A stretch of 64,000 nucleotides of DNA from Campylobacter concisus (GTDB taxonomy: Bacteria > Campylobacterota > Campylobacteria > Campylobacterales > Campylobacteraceae). Below the pieces are notes generated by a model that worked only from the letters and a program-made list of their open reading frames with translations, made no database searches and was not told the origin of the DNA. Below, piece after piece: positions 35,093-43,756 of the stretch. A program made the position numbers and the translations under genes. Numbering within the stretch: the stretch's first letter is position 1; every line of letters starts with the position of its first letter. The stretch lies in assembly GCF_003048775.2 (NCBI RefSeq), contig NZ_CP049272.1, positions 310,001-374,000 on the forward strand, read 5' to 3'.

Positions 35093-36943
35093 TTAAAAAC
35101 TGCTGTGAAAGCTAATGAAAAATGTCCTGCCAGGGGCATGAACGACTACTGGATCAAGTGCTGCTACGTGATCACCACTAATAAATTCTGCATAATCTTT
35201 GTCAAATAAATTTGCTACACCAAATCTTATGCCAACTTTATTTTTAAACTCTACGCCACCATAAAGATCAAGCAAACCAAATCCTTTTGCGGCCTCTTTT
35301 TTGTCGATACCTAGGCCATTTTGCTTGCTAAAATCGCCTCTAGTTTGCTTTGAAACTAGCCTTAGTGCAGTGCCAAGATTATAGCTACCAAAGCTTGCAT
35401 AGTCTTTGTAGTCAAATGCAAAATTTACCTCAAAAGGCCTTATTTGATAAAGCGGCCTGCCGTCGGTTTTGTTTTGTCCGTAGTTGTAGTAAAGTGAGCT
35501 TTTTAAGCCAAAATGCCTTGCAAAGCTATATTCTGAGTTTAAATTTACACTATAAAGTGTTGCATCAACGTTTCTTGAGATGACTGCGTTTTTATTTAGT
35601 TGCATCGCAGCTTTTGAGTGGCGTCTATCAAAAATAATCAAATTTTTAACGCTATCAGCGATGAAATGTCCACTAAGACTAAATGCATCTTTGTTTTGAA
35701 GCGAGTTTAGATACTCTTTGTAAAACTCGCTACCAAATTTAAAGCCAAGAACCGCTCTATTGTGTCTTTCTGGCTCTAAATTTGGATTTGCTATCCAGCC
35801 GTTATCGCCTGCGCCATAAAGTGCGTTAAAACGCTCCATATTACTTGGCAAGCGAGATAAGCTTTCAAGCTTTGCAAAGTAGCTATCCTTGTCGTTTGGT
35901 GTAAATTTATATTTTAGGCTTGCACTAAAAGCGTCTTTTTTGATCTTATCGCTTACGTCCTCACCATAAATTTGACGAAGCAGTCCGCGAGTCGTGCTAA
36001 TAGCTGGATTTGGTGCAAAAAATTTAGTATCAAGTCCGTTAAGCTTACTTCTTTGCTCTTCATATTTTAAGGCAAGTGAGGCTTCATTTGCTTCATTAAA
36101 TTTATAAGCAAGTGTGTCAAAAAGCATAAATTTATCATTTCTAACATCGGCAAATCTGTATCCGTTAAAGATCCAGCTGTTGCCTTGCTTCATGTATCTT
36201 TTGCCGTCATGTTTATCTTTTTCAAAGCCAGCGCCTATTTGATTGTGAAAGCTTGCAAAGTCAGCGTCATATTTTAAATTTGCCTCAAATATATTTCTCT
36301 TTAAATCCACTTTCACATTTGGAGTGGCATCTCTTAGATGAAAATTATCAGCTTTTCGCTCAACTTTTTTTAGGATAAATTCGAAATTTAGCGTATTTGA
36401 AAGATCTTCCTCGCCTAATCTAATATTTAGCTTGCCGACTTTTCTTGTCGTTTTAAAGGCATCCATCACGTGCTCTGGCTGCTTGTCTTTATCGATATTA
36501 TCCCTTAAAAACGTAAGCCTAAGCTCGCTAAGATCATTTGGCACGAAGCCTAAGATAGCGCTTTGGCCTTGCCTATTGTAGCCATAGTCCCATCTTTTGC
36601 CACTTCCATCTTTATAATTATTTGCTTTGGTGAAATTTGCATTTAAAATGGTATAAAAATTTGCGCCACGATATTTAAAAAGCGATGAGTTGTAAAAGCT
36701 TTTGCCATACATTCCAGCCGAAATATGAAACATATCAGCTGAGTTATCAAGCAAATTTGTAACAAATGGATATTCGCTTCTTTGAGTGCGGTCAAATTGA
36801 TTTTCCACAAAGGCGCTTTGTGCAACGTTTGGCGTGATGACTGGCGGCGGAGCAAATTCTCTAATAGGCTTTATAATGTCTAAATTTGCTTCATTTGCTA
36901 GAAGCAGTGATGAAAGAACTGCTAGGCTTAAAATGGGCCTCAT
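35093..36943 (-). CDS. OprC/NosA-like outer-membrane receptor barrel lacking a plug domain
   Basis: 616 aa. After a signal peptide (about residues 1-16) only some 60 residues precede the first barrel strands, where TonB-dependent receptors normally carry a plug of about 130 residues; the usual plug signatures are absent. The barrel has the TonB-receptor C-terminus (VANLFDKDYAEF, then HAPGRTFF, terminal Phe). Stretches such as 'DGSGKRWDYGYNRQGQSAIL' and the PGRT end resemble my memory of OprC/NosA copper receptors. First gene of the operon with the Tat-exported binding protein, ABC genes and NnrS. Copper or a copper chelate is a plausible but unproven substrate. Confidence 0.78.
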   Translation of the reverse strand: MRPILSLAVLSSLLLANEANLDIIKPIREFAPPPVITPNVAQSAFVENQFDRTQRSEYPFVTNLLDNSADMFHISAGMYGKSFYNSSLFKYRGANFYTILNANFTKANNYKDGSGKRWDYGYNRQGQSAILGFVPNDLSELRLTFLRDNIDKDKQPEHVMDAFKTTRKVGKLNIRLGEEDLSNTLNFEFILKKVERKADNFHLRDATPNVKVDLKRNIFEANLKYDADFASFHNQIGAGFEKDKHDGKRYMKQGNSWIFNGYRFADVRNDKFMLFDTLAYKFNEANEASLALKYEEQRSKLNGLDTKFFAPNPAISTTRGLLRQIYGEDVSDKIKKDAFSASLKYKFTPNDKDSYFAKLESLSRLPSNMERFNALYGAGDNGWIANPNLEPERHNRAVLGFKFGSEFYKEYLNSLQNKDAFSLSGHFIADSVKNLIIFDRRHSKAAMQLNKNAVISRNVDATLYSVNLNSEYSFARHFGLKSSLYYNYGQNKTDGRPLYQIRPFEVNFAFDYKDYASFGSYNLGTALRLVSKQTRGDFSKQNGLGIDKKEAAKGFGLLDLYGGVEFKNKVGIRFGVANLFDKDYAEFISGDHVAALDPVVVHAPGRTFFISFHSSF

Positions 36944-37184
36944 GTAAACTCCTTTTAAAGATATAATTATGATTTCTTTTATCAGAATTGTAGTAGTAAA
37001 AGCCTTTATAAAAGTTGATGTAAGTCATCTTTTAAATTTTTAATCCATAATTACGAGCTTATTGTAGATAAAATGCTTAATTTTATTTTTGTAAGAGTAG
37101 CTAAATGGTGTAAATTTAATGTGAAAAATGTATAAAATTTTGATAATTGTTATATAAAAATTTTTAGATCATAGGTTGATTTAA

Positions 37185-37649
37185 TTATGCTCTAAAATTA
37201 TTAAGCCTATCTCTTAGCTCTTTTGAAATGGTAAATTTTGAGAGTTCATATTTATCAAAAATGATGATCAAATCATCACCTAGTGGTTGCACTAACCCAA
37301 AGCAAGCATCTCTATCAAGACGGTTTTTCTTAAATTTTACACTCAAAGTTTCAACTTTTTTCTTATCGCCAAAGCTTTTAATGGCGATTTCGTCGATATC
37401 CTTAAAGTAAAATTTTATGCTTTTTGAGCCTTTAGTGATGATAAATCCATCATCTTCAATACGTAAAAAGTTATTTTGTAAAATTTTTCTGATACAAAAG
37501 AACGCTGAGAGAGCGCCAATGATGATGCCAAAGAGAGACGCTGCGCCAAGAGCTAGATAAAGGTAGCCAACGATGCTAAAGGCAAAAAGTCCAAGCCCAA
37601 ATGTTAGCGCCCAAAAAACATCTTTTTTACTCTCTTTTGTTATCATCAT
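37185..37649 (-). CDS. two-helix membrane protein with PH-like C-terminal domain
   Basis: 154 aa, not a family I can name. Two adjacent hydrophobic segments (about residues 10-32 and 34-52) are followed by a basic beta-rich domain of about 95 residues of the bacterial PH-like kind (DDGFIITKGSKSIKFYFKDIDEIAI). The end of the gene has a broken copy at 30560-30804, which shows it belongs to a small paralogous family. It is 8 bp downstream of moaE on the same strand and may be co-transcribed. Confidence 0.7.
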   Translation of the reverse strand: MMITKESKKDVFWALTFGLGLFAFSIVGYLYLALGAASLFGIIIGALSAFFCIRKILQNNFLRIEDDGFIITKGSKSIKFYFKDIDEIAIKSFGDKKKVETLSVKFKKNRLDRDACFGLVQPLGDDLIIIFDKYELSKFTISKELRDRLNNFRA

Positions 37650-37657
37650 TTTTCCTT

Positions 37658-38092
37658 TTAAGCTAAAATTCCAGCACCATTTATCGCTTGGCTGCGCTCT
37701 TTTGCATAAATTCTCTCGCCATTTATCACGTCATATTTCCAGATCGGCGCATTTGCCTTAAAGTCCTCGACAAACTCGTTTATAAGCCTTAGCGCGACCT
37801 TTCTTTGAGGGCTCACAACGCCTGCAACATAAGAGCTCGTATGCACGGCCACATCGCCTTTTGAGTGAGCAAAGAGTACGTAGGCATTTTCTTTTTTGGC
37901 TCGCTCCTGCCAAGCATCTAGCCATTTTTTAAGTATTGGCTCATAGATATCAAAGCTAAGCGCCGAAATACCACCTTCTTCTCTTACGATTCCAACAAAA
38001 GTGATGAGCGCACCGCAGTTTTTATCCTTAAAGCGTTCATACCACTCGTTTGTGATGCTTTGAACATCCAAACTTCCATTATAAATTTGCAT
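37658..38092 (-). CDS. moaE: molybdopterin synthase catalytic subunit MoaE
   Basis: Converts precursor Z to molybdopterin using sulfur carried by MoaD. About 144 aa from ATG 38092; a GTG at 38104 would overlap moaD by 11 bp. Family signatures: 'GALITFVGIVRE', 'VLFAHSKGDVAVHTSSYVAGVVSPQR' split around the conserved H and G, 'APIWKYDVINGE' near the end with the catalytic Lys. Directly downstream of moaD. Confidence 0.94.
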   Translation of the reverse strand: MQIYNGSLDVQSITNEWYERFKDKNCGALITFVGIVREEGGISALSFDIYEPILKKWLDAWQERAKKENAYVLFAHSKGDVAVHTSSYVAGVVSPQRKVALRLINEFVEDFKANAPIWKYDVINGERIYAKERSQAINGAGILA

Positions 38093-38093
38093 C

Positions 38094-38315
38094 TTAGCCC
38101 CCACAAACTGGCGGCAAGATAGAAATTTTATCGCCTGATTTAAGAGCGAAATTTATATCGCTTACGATCTCATCATTTACAGCCACAGCACAGATGTTTA
38201 GCCATTTTTTAAGCTCTTCTTTCTCGCTTAAAGCCTCTTTTACTTCACCTAAATTTTTTGCCTCTACTTTTATATTTTCAAGCCCGATAGGCCCAAGAAA
38301 TTCGATCTCTATCAC
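38094..38315 (-). CDS. moaD: molybdopterin synthase sulfur carrier subunit MoaD
   Basis: 73-aa ubiquitin-like protein ending in the Gly-Gly that becomes the thiocarboxylate (PPVCGG). Normal length. With MoaE it makes the dithiolene of the molybdenum cofactor, needed by formate dehydrogenase and other oxidoreductases. It is divergent from nspC. Confidence 0.93.
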   Translation of the reverse strand: MIEIEFLGPIGLENIKVEAKNLGEVKEALSEKEELKKWLNICAVAVNDEIVSDINFALKSGDKISILPPVCGG

Positions 38316-38398
38316 GTTTTATCCTTTGAGATTTTTGCTGATTTTACTTAAAAATAAATTTAGATATACTTATTTAAAAATTTAAAAAGCGAGCAAAA

Positions 38399-39538
38399 AT
38401 GAACGAAATTTTAAAGAGTATAAAAACCCCAGCCTACGTCTGCGAAGAGGCAAGAGTACGTAAAAATTTAGAGCTTTTAAAATATGTCAAAGAGCAAAGC
38501 GGAGCTAAAATTTTAGTAGCACTTAAGGGCTTTGCATTTAGCGGAGTGATGGATATGGTGGGCTCGTATCTTGACGGCGCGACTTGTAGTGGGCTTCATG
38601 AGGCAAAATTTGCAAACGAATACGTAAAAGGCGAGATCCACACGTATAGCCCAGCGTTTAAAGAGGAGGATTTTGATGAAATTTTAAAAATTTCAAAGCA
38701 CATTACATTTAACTCTTTTGCACAGTGGCAAAAATTTAAGGGTATTGCCCTGCAAAATGGCATTATCTGCGGCCTGCGCGTAAATCCAGAGGTCTCGCTA
38801 GCTCCAACTGATAGCTACAATCCATGCGGTAAATTTAGCAGGCTTGGCATTACAAGGGCAAATTTTAAGTCTGAGCTTCTTGATGGTATTAGTGGGCTTC
38901 ATTTTCACGCACTTTGCGAGGAGAGTGCAAGTAGCTTACAGGTCGTGCTGGAGGCATTTGAGGAGAAATTTGGCGAGTTTATCCCAAAGATGAAATGGAT
39001 AAATATGGGCGGCGGCCACCACATCACGAGGGCTGATTACGATGTGGAGCTGCTTATAAAAATAGTTAGGCGCTTTCGCGAGAAGTACGACGTAGAGATC
39101 TATCTGGAGCCTGGTGAGGCTGTGGGCTGGCAGACTGGCTTTTTGATAAGTAGCGTGCTTGACATCGTGCATAACGAAAAAGATATCGCCATCCTTGACA
39201 CCTCAGCCGAGGCTCACATGCCTGATACTGTGCTGATGCCTTACCGCCCAGCCGTTAGGGGTGAGAGTGAGAATGGTAAATTTACTTATAGATTTGGCGG
39301 TAATACCTGCTTAGCTGGCGATATAGTGGGTCTTGAAGCGGACGATGCGGAGTATAAATTTGATAGCGAGCTACAAATAGGCGACCGCGTCATCTTTGAA
39401 GATCAAATTCACTACACCATCGTTAAAAACACGACATTTAATGGCATTAAGTTGCCTGACCTTGTCCTTTTAAAAGAAAATGGCGAAGTTAAAATGATCC
39501 GCGAATTCGGATATGAAGAGTATAAACGCAGAAACTAA
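38399..39538 (+). CDS. nspC: carboxynorspermidine/carboxyspermidine decarboxylase
   Basis: PLP-dependent, alanine-racemase-fold decarboxylase that turns carboxyspermidine into spermidine. 379 aa; the PLP Lys is in ALKGFAF (about residue 43), the family signature 'GLHFHALCE' is near 164, GGGHHIT near 203, and 'LEPGEAVGW' near 240. It completes the pathway begun by the dehydrogenase at 27.6 kb. Unlike that gene, its codon use matches the genome average. Confidence 0.94.
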   Translation: MNEILKSIKTPAYVCEEARVRKNLELLKYVKEQSGAKILVALKGFAFSGVMDMVGSYLDGATCSGLHEAKFANEYVKGEIHTYSPAFKEEDFDEILKISKHITFNSFAQWQKFKGIALQNGIICGLRVNPEVSLAPTDSYNPCGKFSRLGITRANFKSELLDGISGLHFHALCEESASSLQVVLEAFEEKFGEFIPKMKWINMGGGHHITRADYDVELLIKIVRRFREKYDVEIYLEPGEAVGWQTGFLISSVLDIVHNEKDIAILDTSAEAHMPDTVLMPYRPAVRGESENGKFTYRFGGNTCLAGDIVGLEADDAEYKFDSELQIGDRVIFEDQIHYTIVKNTTFNGIKLPDLVLLKENGEVKMIREFGYEEYKRRN

Positions 39539-39605
39539 TCACTGGTGTTTTAGCGGCTAAATACTAAAAGTTCATTTGTATGTATGTCTATAAAATTTTT
39601 ATAGA

Positions 39606-40021
39606 TTAATATCCATAAATTTTGGCAAATTTATCTATCTTTGCACTCTTTTGCCAGTTGTATTCGGTTTCATTTGCGATACTTTGAGCTAATTCTTTAC
39701 CGAAATGATCACTGATAAAGCCAATGGCCATATCCATGCCAGCAGCCACGCCTGAAGCCGTGTAAAATTTATCATCTTTTGCCTAGTTGGCATGCTCTTG
39801 TTACTCTACTGCCTCGCCTTATCCTTTCATCGACCCAAGTGATCTTTTATTTGAGGTAGCCTTTAAGCCGTCAAGCACTCCAGTGCGAGCTAGCAAGGCT
39901 GAGCCAGTGTAGAGACTAAGGCAAAAATTTGAAGCCAGAATATACTTTTTAAGATACGATATAAACTCGTTGCCATTAGATCAAGCGCCTCATAATCATT
40001 AAAAAGATAAAAGAGGTTCAT
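39606..40021 (-). pseudogene. decayed DJ-1/PfpI family gene
   Basis: On the minus strand the frame opens at ATG 40021 with the DJ-1 start pattern NLFYLFNDYEALDL, shifts frame, then continues as LYTGSALLARTGVLDGLKATSNKR and, after three in-frame stops, as KDDKFYTASGVAAGMDMAIG to the end KIYGY at 39609. Two of the stops fall where relatives have Trp (VE-stop and AN-stop). Only about 138 codons remain against about 190-230 in the family, because most of the first half is deleted. It is clearly non-functional. Confidence 0.8.
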
Positions 40022-40221
40022 TTCTCTGCTTTTTGGATAGAAATTTTAAAAATCTTTGGTGTTCTCGTTTAAATTTTAAAAGCAAAATCTGAAATAATTT
40101 TTAACTATAAAATAGGATGAATTTAGATTTAATATTCTTATAAAAATTAACAAAGCTTAAATATTTTTTATAAATTTTTTAGTAATCTTTTTTGCTAAGG
40201 TTTGCTTGTGATTAGCTCTGA

Positions 40222-40227
40222 TATAAT
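40222..40227 (+). promoter_or_regulatory. likely -10 element for the formate dehydrogenase cytochrome b gene
   Basis: TATAAT in the context CTGATATAATAGC, about 78 nt before the Tlp-independent start codon at 40312. The leader contains TTAAATTGTTTAA (40276-40288), a short dyad that could be a CRP/FNR-family half-site pair. I see no gene in 40022-40311. Confidence 0.45.
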
Positions 40228-40311
40228 AGCGATCAAAATAGCGTAGCTATGCGATTTAACGTATTTAACCAATACTTAAATTGTTTAAGCTCAAACTCAT
40301 AAAGGACTACA

Positions 40312-41259
40312 ATGACGAGAATTCTTACTCTGCTTTTTACATTATTTGTAACAGCAATGGCAACTCAAGGACCAACTGGCGTCAATCAATATAATAGTGC
40401 CATTTGGGCGGCTGAAAGGATAGAAAATATCAAGCCATACGAACAAGGTTTGGGGCCGATATTTACTTTTATCCAAGGTAATGACTACTTTGCAATAGCA
40501 GCACTTTCTATCATTTTGGCTGTTATTGGAGCATTTGCATTACACTTTTTAATCATTGGACCAAAACATTTTAGTCATGATGGTAAAAAGGTGTTTGCTT
40601 TTTCATTGATCATACGTATAGCTCATGGTTTGGCAGCGATCTCATGGATCATTTTAGTGCCAACTGGTATCATCATTATGTGGGGTGCAGAGCTTGGCGG
40701 TGGAACATTTGTGCGTTTCTGTAGATACTTGCACGATACAGCAACTGTGATCTTTGCTGTTTCTGTGCTTCCTATGTTATTTACCTGGACAAAGAGAATG
40801 CTTCCGGCAATTTATGATATTAGATGGATGATGATAGTTGGTGGCTATTTATCAAAGAAAAAGAGACCTGTTCCAGCTGGTAAATTTAATGCTGGTCAAA
40901 AAGCATGGTACTGGATCGCTATCCCTGGTGGTATCGTTATGATAATTACTGGCGCGATTATGTATTTTACGGACTTCAAAGAGCCAGCGGTTGCTTCTTG
41001 GTTTGGTCTTACACAAATTGATCTTTTAAGATACAGCGTAATTATCCATAACTGTCTTGGCATCGCATGTGCAGTATTTTTCTTAGTTCATATTTATATG
41101 GCAGCTATTGCTATTCATGGTGCTATTTGGTCGATGATTACTGGATATAAAGAGGAAGAAGAAGTTTATGTTCTTCATCACTACTGGTATCAAGAGCTTG
41201 TTAGAGAGAATAAAATTCCAGTATCTGATTATGAAAAGTCTTATACAAATTTAAAATAA
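40312..41259 (+). CDS. fdhC: formate dehydrogenase cytochrome b subunit (gamma)
   Basis: 315 aa inner-membrane cytochrome b556-type subunit that passes electrons from formate to menaquinone. It has an N-terminal signal-like helix and four more membrane segments; heme-ligand histidines are seen in 'IRIAHGLAAISWI', 'RYLHDTATV' and 'VHIYMAAIAIHG'. Catalytic and iron-sulfur subunits are not adjacent: upstream is only the dead DJ-1 gene. Selenium genes follow directly, in line with a selenocysteine formate dehydrogenase. The symbol follows C. jejuni use. Confidence 0.9.
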   Translation: MTRILTLLFTLFVTAMATQGPTGVNQYNSAIWAAERIENIKPYEQGLGPIFTFIQGNDYFAIAALSIILAVIGAFALHFLIIGPKHFSHDGKKVFAFSLIIRIAHGLAAISWIILVPTGIIIMWGAELGGGTFVRFCRYLHDTATVIFAVSVLPMLFTWTKRMLPAIYDIRWMMIVGGYLSKKKRPVPAGKFNAGQKAWYWIAIPGGIVMIITGAIMYFTDFKEPAVASWFGLTQIDLLRYSVIIHNCLGIACAVFFLVHIYMAAIAIHGAIWSMITGYKEEEEVYVLHHYWYQELVRENKIPVSDYEKSYTNLK

Positions 41260-41268
41260 TTAACTTTA

Positions 41269-41307
41269 CTTTGACCTTGCTAGTAAGCGAGGTCAAAGCC
41301 CTCTTTT
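41269..41307 (+). terminator. Rho-independent terminator after fdhC
   Basis: A 12-bp stem (CTTTGACCTTGC / GCGAGGTCAAAG, one G-U pair) with a 6-nt loop, followed by CCCTCTTTT. Confidence 0.85.
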
Positions 41308-41357
41308 ATCTCAAATTTATACATTAAAATTTTTAAAATAATTAATATTTTTTTGGC

Positions 41358-41363
41358 TATAAT
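41358..41363 (+). promoter_or_regulatory. likely -10 element for yedF-selD
   Basis: TATAAT preceded by a T-rich run (TTTTTTTGGC), 47 bp before the yedF start and after the fdhC terminator. Confidence 0.5.
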
Positions 41364-41410
41364 CCAAACTAGTTTCAAGGTTTGAAATACTAATTGCAAA
41401 AGGAAAAATC

Positions 41411-42010
41411 ATGACAACAATTGATTGTAGAAATTTAGAGTGTCCAAAACCAGTCATAATGACAAAAAATGCACTTGATAGTTTAAGCGAAGGCGAAAGC
41501 TTAGAAATTTTGGTAAATGCACTAGCCCCAAAAGAAAATATTTCAAGATTTTTAAAAAATCAAAATATAAACTTTAGCCTAGAAAGCAATGGCAATGAGA
41601 CTAAAATTTTAGCTACAAAAGGCAAAAATGCGCTTGAGCTTACAAATTTTGATGAGTTTGTCTGCGACATAACACCAAAAAATAATAAAGTACTCTATCT
41701 GAATGAAGAGCGCGCGGGAAGTGGCGAAGTAGGAATAAATTTACTATCAAAATTCTTAGGAGCATTTCTTCAAGTTGAGAAAAAGCCAAAGATAATAATC
41801 TGCGTAAATAACGCTGTAAAGATGACTACAAACCGCTCACACCCAAGTTTTAAGCCGCTTAAAGATCTTGAAGCTGCTGGTGTTAAAATTTTAAGCTGCG
41901 GAAGCTGCTTGGAGGCTTATAAGCTAGTAAGCGATCTTGCGATTGGCGAAATTTCAAATGCTTATGAGATCATCGATATACTCTCAACTCACGAGCAAAT
42001 CAAATTATGA
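41411..42010 (+). CDS. yedF: selenium metabolism protein YedF (TusA-DsrE fusion)
   Basis: 199 aa. The N-terminal TusA-like domain has the Cys motif CPKP (Cys11) and an extra Cys at residue 6; the C-terminal DsrE-like domain has 'SCGSCLEAYKL' near 165-175. This two-domain form is the one that accompanies selenium-using organisms and is thought to deliver selenium to SelD (role inferred from the family). It overlaps selD by 4 bp (ATGA). YedE, the usual transporter partner, is at 53.6 kb. Confidence 0.9.
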   Translation: MTTIDCRNLECPKPVIMTKNALDSLSEGESLEILVNALAPKENISRFLKNQNINFSLESNGNETKILATKGKNALELTNFDEFVCDITPKNNKVLYLNEERAGSGEVGINLLSKFLGAFLQVEKKPKIIICVNNAVKMTTNRSHPSFKPLKDLEAAGVKILSCGSCLEAYKLVSDLAIGEISNAYEIIDILSTHEQIKL

Positions 42011-43029
42011 TCTATCACGACAAAAAGCTTACGCAGTTCGTTAGAGCCGCTGGTTGAGCTGCTAAGCTTGACCCGTCGGGTCTAAACAAAACGATTAGTA
42101 GTTTAAATTTATCTCATCCAAATCTGCTCTCAAGCACCAATTCTAATGAGGATGCGAGTGTCTTTAAAATTTCAAGTGATCTTGCACTTGTTCAAACGCT
42201 TGATTTTATAACGCCTGTGGTAAACGATCCATTTATCTACGGACAAATCGCTGCCGCAAATAGCCTAAGCGACGTCTTTGCAATGGGTGGTGAGGCGATA
42301 AATGCTCTAAATATCGTAGGCTTTGATAGTTGTAACTTGGCACCTGAAATTTTAGGCGAAATTTTACAAGGTGGAGCCGATAAAGTAAAAGAGTGTGGCG
42401 GTATAATCGTTGGCGGGCATACGATTGAGACACAGCAGATGTATTATGGGCTTAGCGTTACTGGAAGGGTACATCCTGATAAATTTTGGGCAAATAATAC
42501 AGCCATAAATGGCAATGTTTTAATCCTTACAAAGCCCCTTGGAAGCGGCATTTTAAGCACAGCAATAAAGGCTGATTTATTAAGCATGGAGCAGATAAAA
42601 GAGGCTGCAACTATCATGGCACAGCTAAATTTTTATGCATTAAAGGCACTTGATGGTATCAAAGTCTACGGCGCTACTGATGTGACTGGATTTGGCTTTT
42701 TGGGGCATTTAAGCGAAATGCTAAATGAAAAGATCAGTTTTGAAATTTATGAAAAAAACGTGCCAATCATTGCAAGCGCAAAGGAATTTGCCGATATGGG
42801 CATTATTCCAGAAGGAAGCTATAAAAACCGCGAATTTGCAAAGCATTTTATAGACAAAGAAGCTGACATTTTACTATTTGACGCACAAACTTCAGGCGGA
42901 CTTTTGCTTGCAGTTGGTGAAAAGGATGCGATGCTTGCAGTAAAGCGCTTAAAAGAAGTAGGTTATGAAAGCTCGGCTATCGTTGGCTCTGCGGTGTCAA
43001 AGAGCGAGTTTGGTATATTTTTAAGATAA
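42007..43029 (+). CDS. selD: selenide, water dikinase SelD, selenocysteine-containing
   Basis: Makes selenophosphate from selenide and ATP. The gene starts at ATG 42007, overlapping yedF. Codon 17 (42055-42057) is an in-frame TGA in the context RAAG-Sec-AAK, exactly where E. coli SelD has catalytic Cys17, with the catalytic Lys at 20 as in E. coli. The frame then stays open to 43029 (340 aa). A hairpin of the bacterial SECIS kind follows the TGA. An annotation that stops at TGA would wrongly start this gene near 42217. Glycine-rich and 'SLSDVFAMGGEAINAL' stretches are typical of the family. Confidence 0.93.
42055..42085 (+). promoter_or_regulatory. selenocysteine TGA and candidate bacterial SECIS hairpin in selD
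   Basis: The TGA at 42055-42057 is followed by GACCC-GTC-GGGTC at 42070-42082, a 5-bp stem with a 3-nt loop that can be extended with flanking TT/AA pairs. The loop lies 17 nt after the TGA, within the range usual for SelB-binding hairpins. Confidence 0.7.
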
Positions 43030-43121
43030 ATTTTTAAAAATAGCATGCTATCCATTGTGTTAGTGAAATCTTTTAATTTACTTAACCATTCTATAATTTC
43101 AAAAACTACAAAGGAGAGATG

Positions 43122-43751
43122 ATGAATTATCTTGAAATTTTAAAATTTCGTCATGCTTGCAAGGTTTTTGACGAAAGCAAAAAAATCGGTGCTGGAGAGT
43201 TTGATTTTATACTAGAGGCTGGCAGGTTAAGCCCTAGTTCAACTGGCCTTGAGCAGTGGGATATCTTAGTCGTTCAAAATAAAGAGCTTAGAGAAAAAAT
43301 AAAAGCTCTTTCATGGAATCAAGCGCAAATCACATCTTGCTCACATTTAGTTGTCGTTTTAGCTAAGATCAAAGAGGTAAAATTTGGAAGCACATACGTT
43401 AATAAAATGATCGCTAGAAATAGCAATAAAGATCCTGAAGCCATTGCTGCAAGGCAAAAATTTTATCATGACTTTTTGCTTGCAAATTTTAAAAATGATG
43501 ATGAGCTAACATTTCAGTGGTCGCATGAGCAGTGCATGATAATCGCCACAAATATGATGAATGCAGCTGCAAGTTTGGGCATTGATAGTTGCCCGATAGA
43601 AGGCTTTGATAGACATGCTTTAAATGAACTTTTGGGGCTTGATGAGAGCTTTCAAAGAGTGGCTATTATGGTGCCATTTGGCTACCGCCTAAATCCACAA
43701 CCAAAAAAACTTCGCAGAGAAATTTCTGATATCGTTACTTGGGTTTATTAA
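43122..43751 (+). CDS. NAD(P)H-dependent oxidoreductase, nitroreductase family
   Basis: 209 aa FMN-binding protein of the NfsB/RdxA type: 'RHACKVFDESK' at the N-terminus (the RhS/A FMN-phosphate site), 'AGRLSPSSTGLEQW' near residue 33, and 'MMNAAASLGIDSCPIEGFD' near 148 with the typical end 'VPFGYRLNPQPKKLRR'. I chose ATG 43122, 5 nt after AAGGAG; ATG 43119 is too close to it. The natural substrate is unknown; family members can reduce nitroaromatics. Stands alone with its own terminator. Confidence 0.87.
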   Translation: MNYLEILKFRHACKVFDESKKIGAGEFDFILEAGRLSPSSTGLEQWDILVVQNKELREKIKALSWNQAQITSCSHLVVVLAKIKEVKFGSTYVNKMIARNSNKDPEAIAARQKFYHDFLLANFKNDDELTFQWSHEQCMIIATNMMNAAASLGIDSCPIEGFDRHALNELLGLDESFQRVAIMVPFGYRLNPQPKKLRREISDIVTWVY

Positions 43752-43756
43752 GATAT

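Noticed and set aside
36944..37184. Possible missing plug-domain coding region or Fur box upstream of the plugless barrel
   Set aside because: No open frame of the needed length is present, and the AT-rich stretches do not match a Fur box well enough to call.
40262..40290. Tandem TTTAAC and TTAAATTGTTTAA dyad in the fdhC leader as a CRP/FNR operator
   Set aside because: The region is so AT-rich that such dyads are expected by chance; kept only as a remark in the promoter entry.
42217..43029. selD starting at GTG 42217
   Set aside because: This start omits the catalytic residue; the frame continues upstream through a selenocysteine TGA to ATG 42007.
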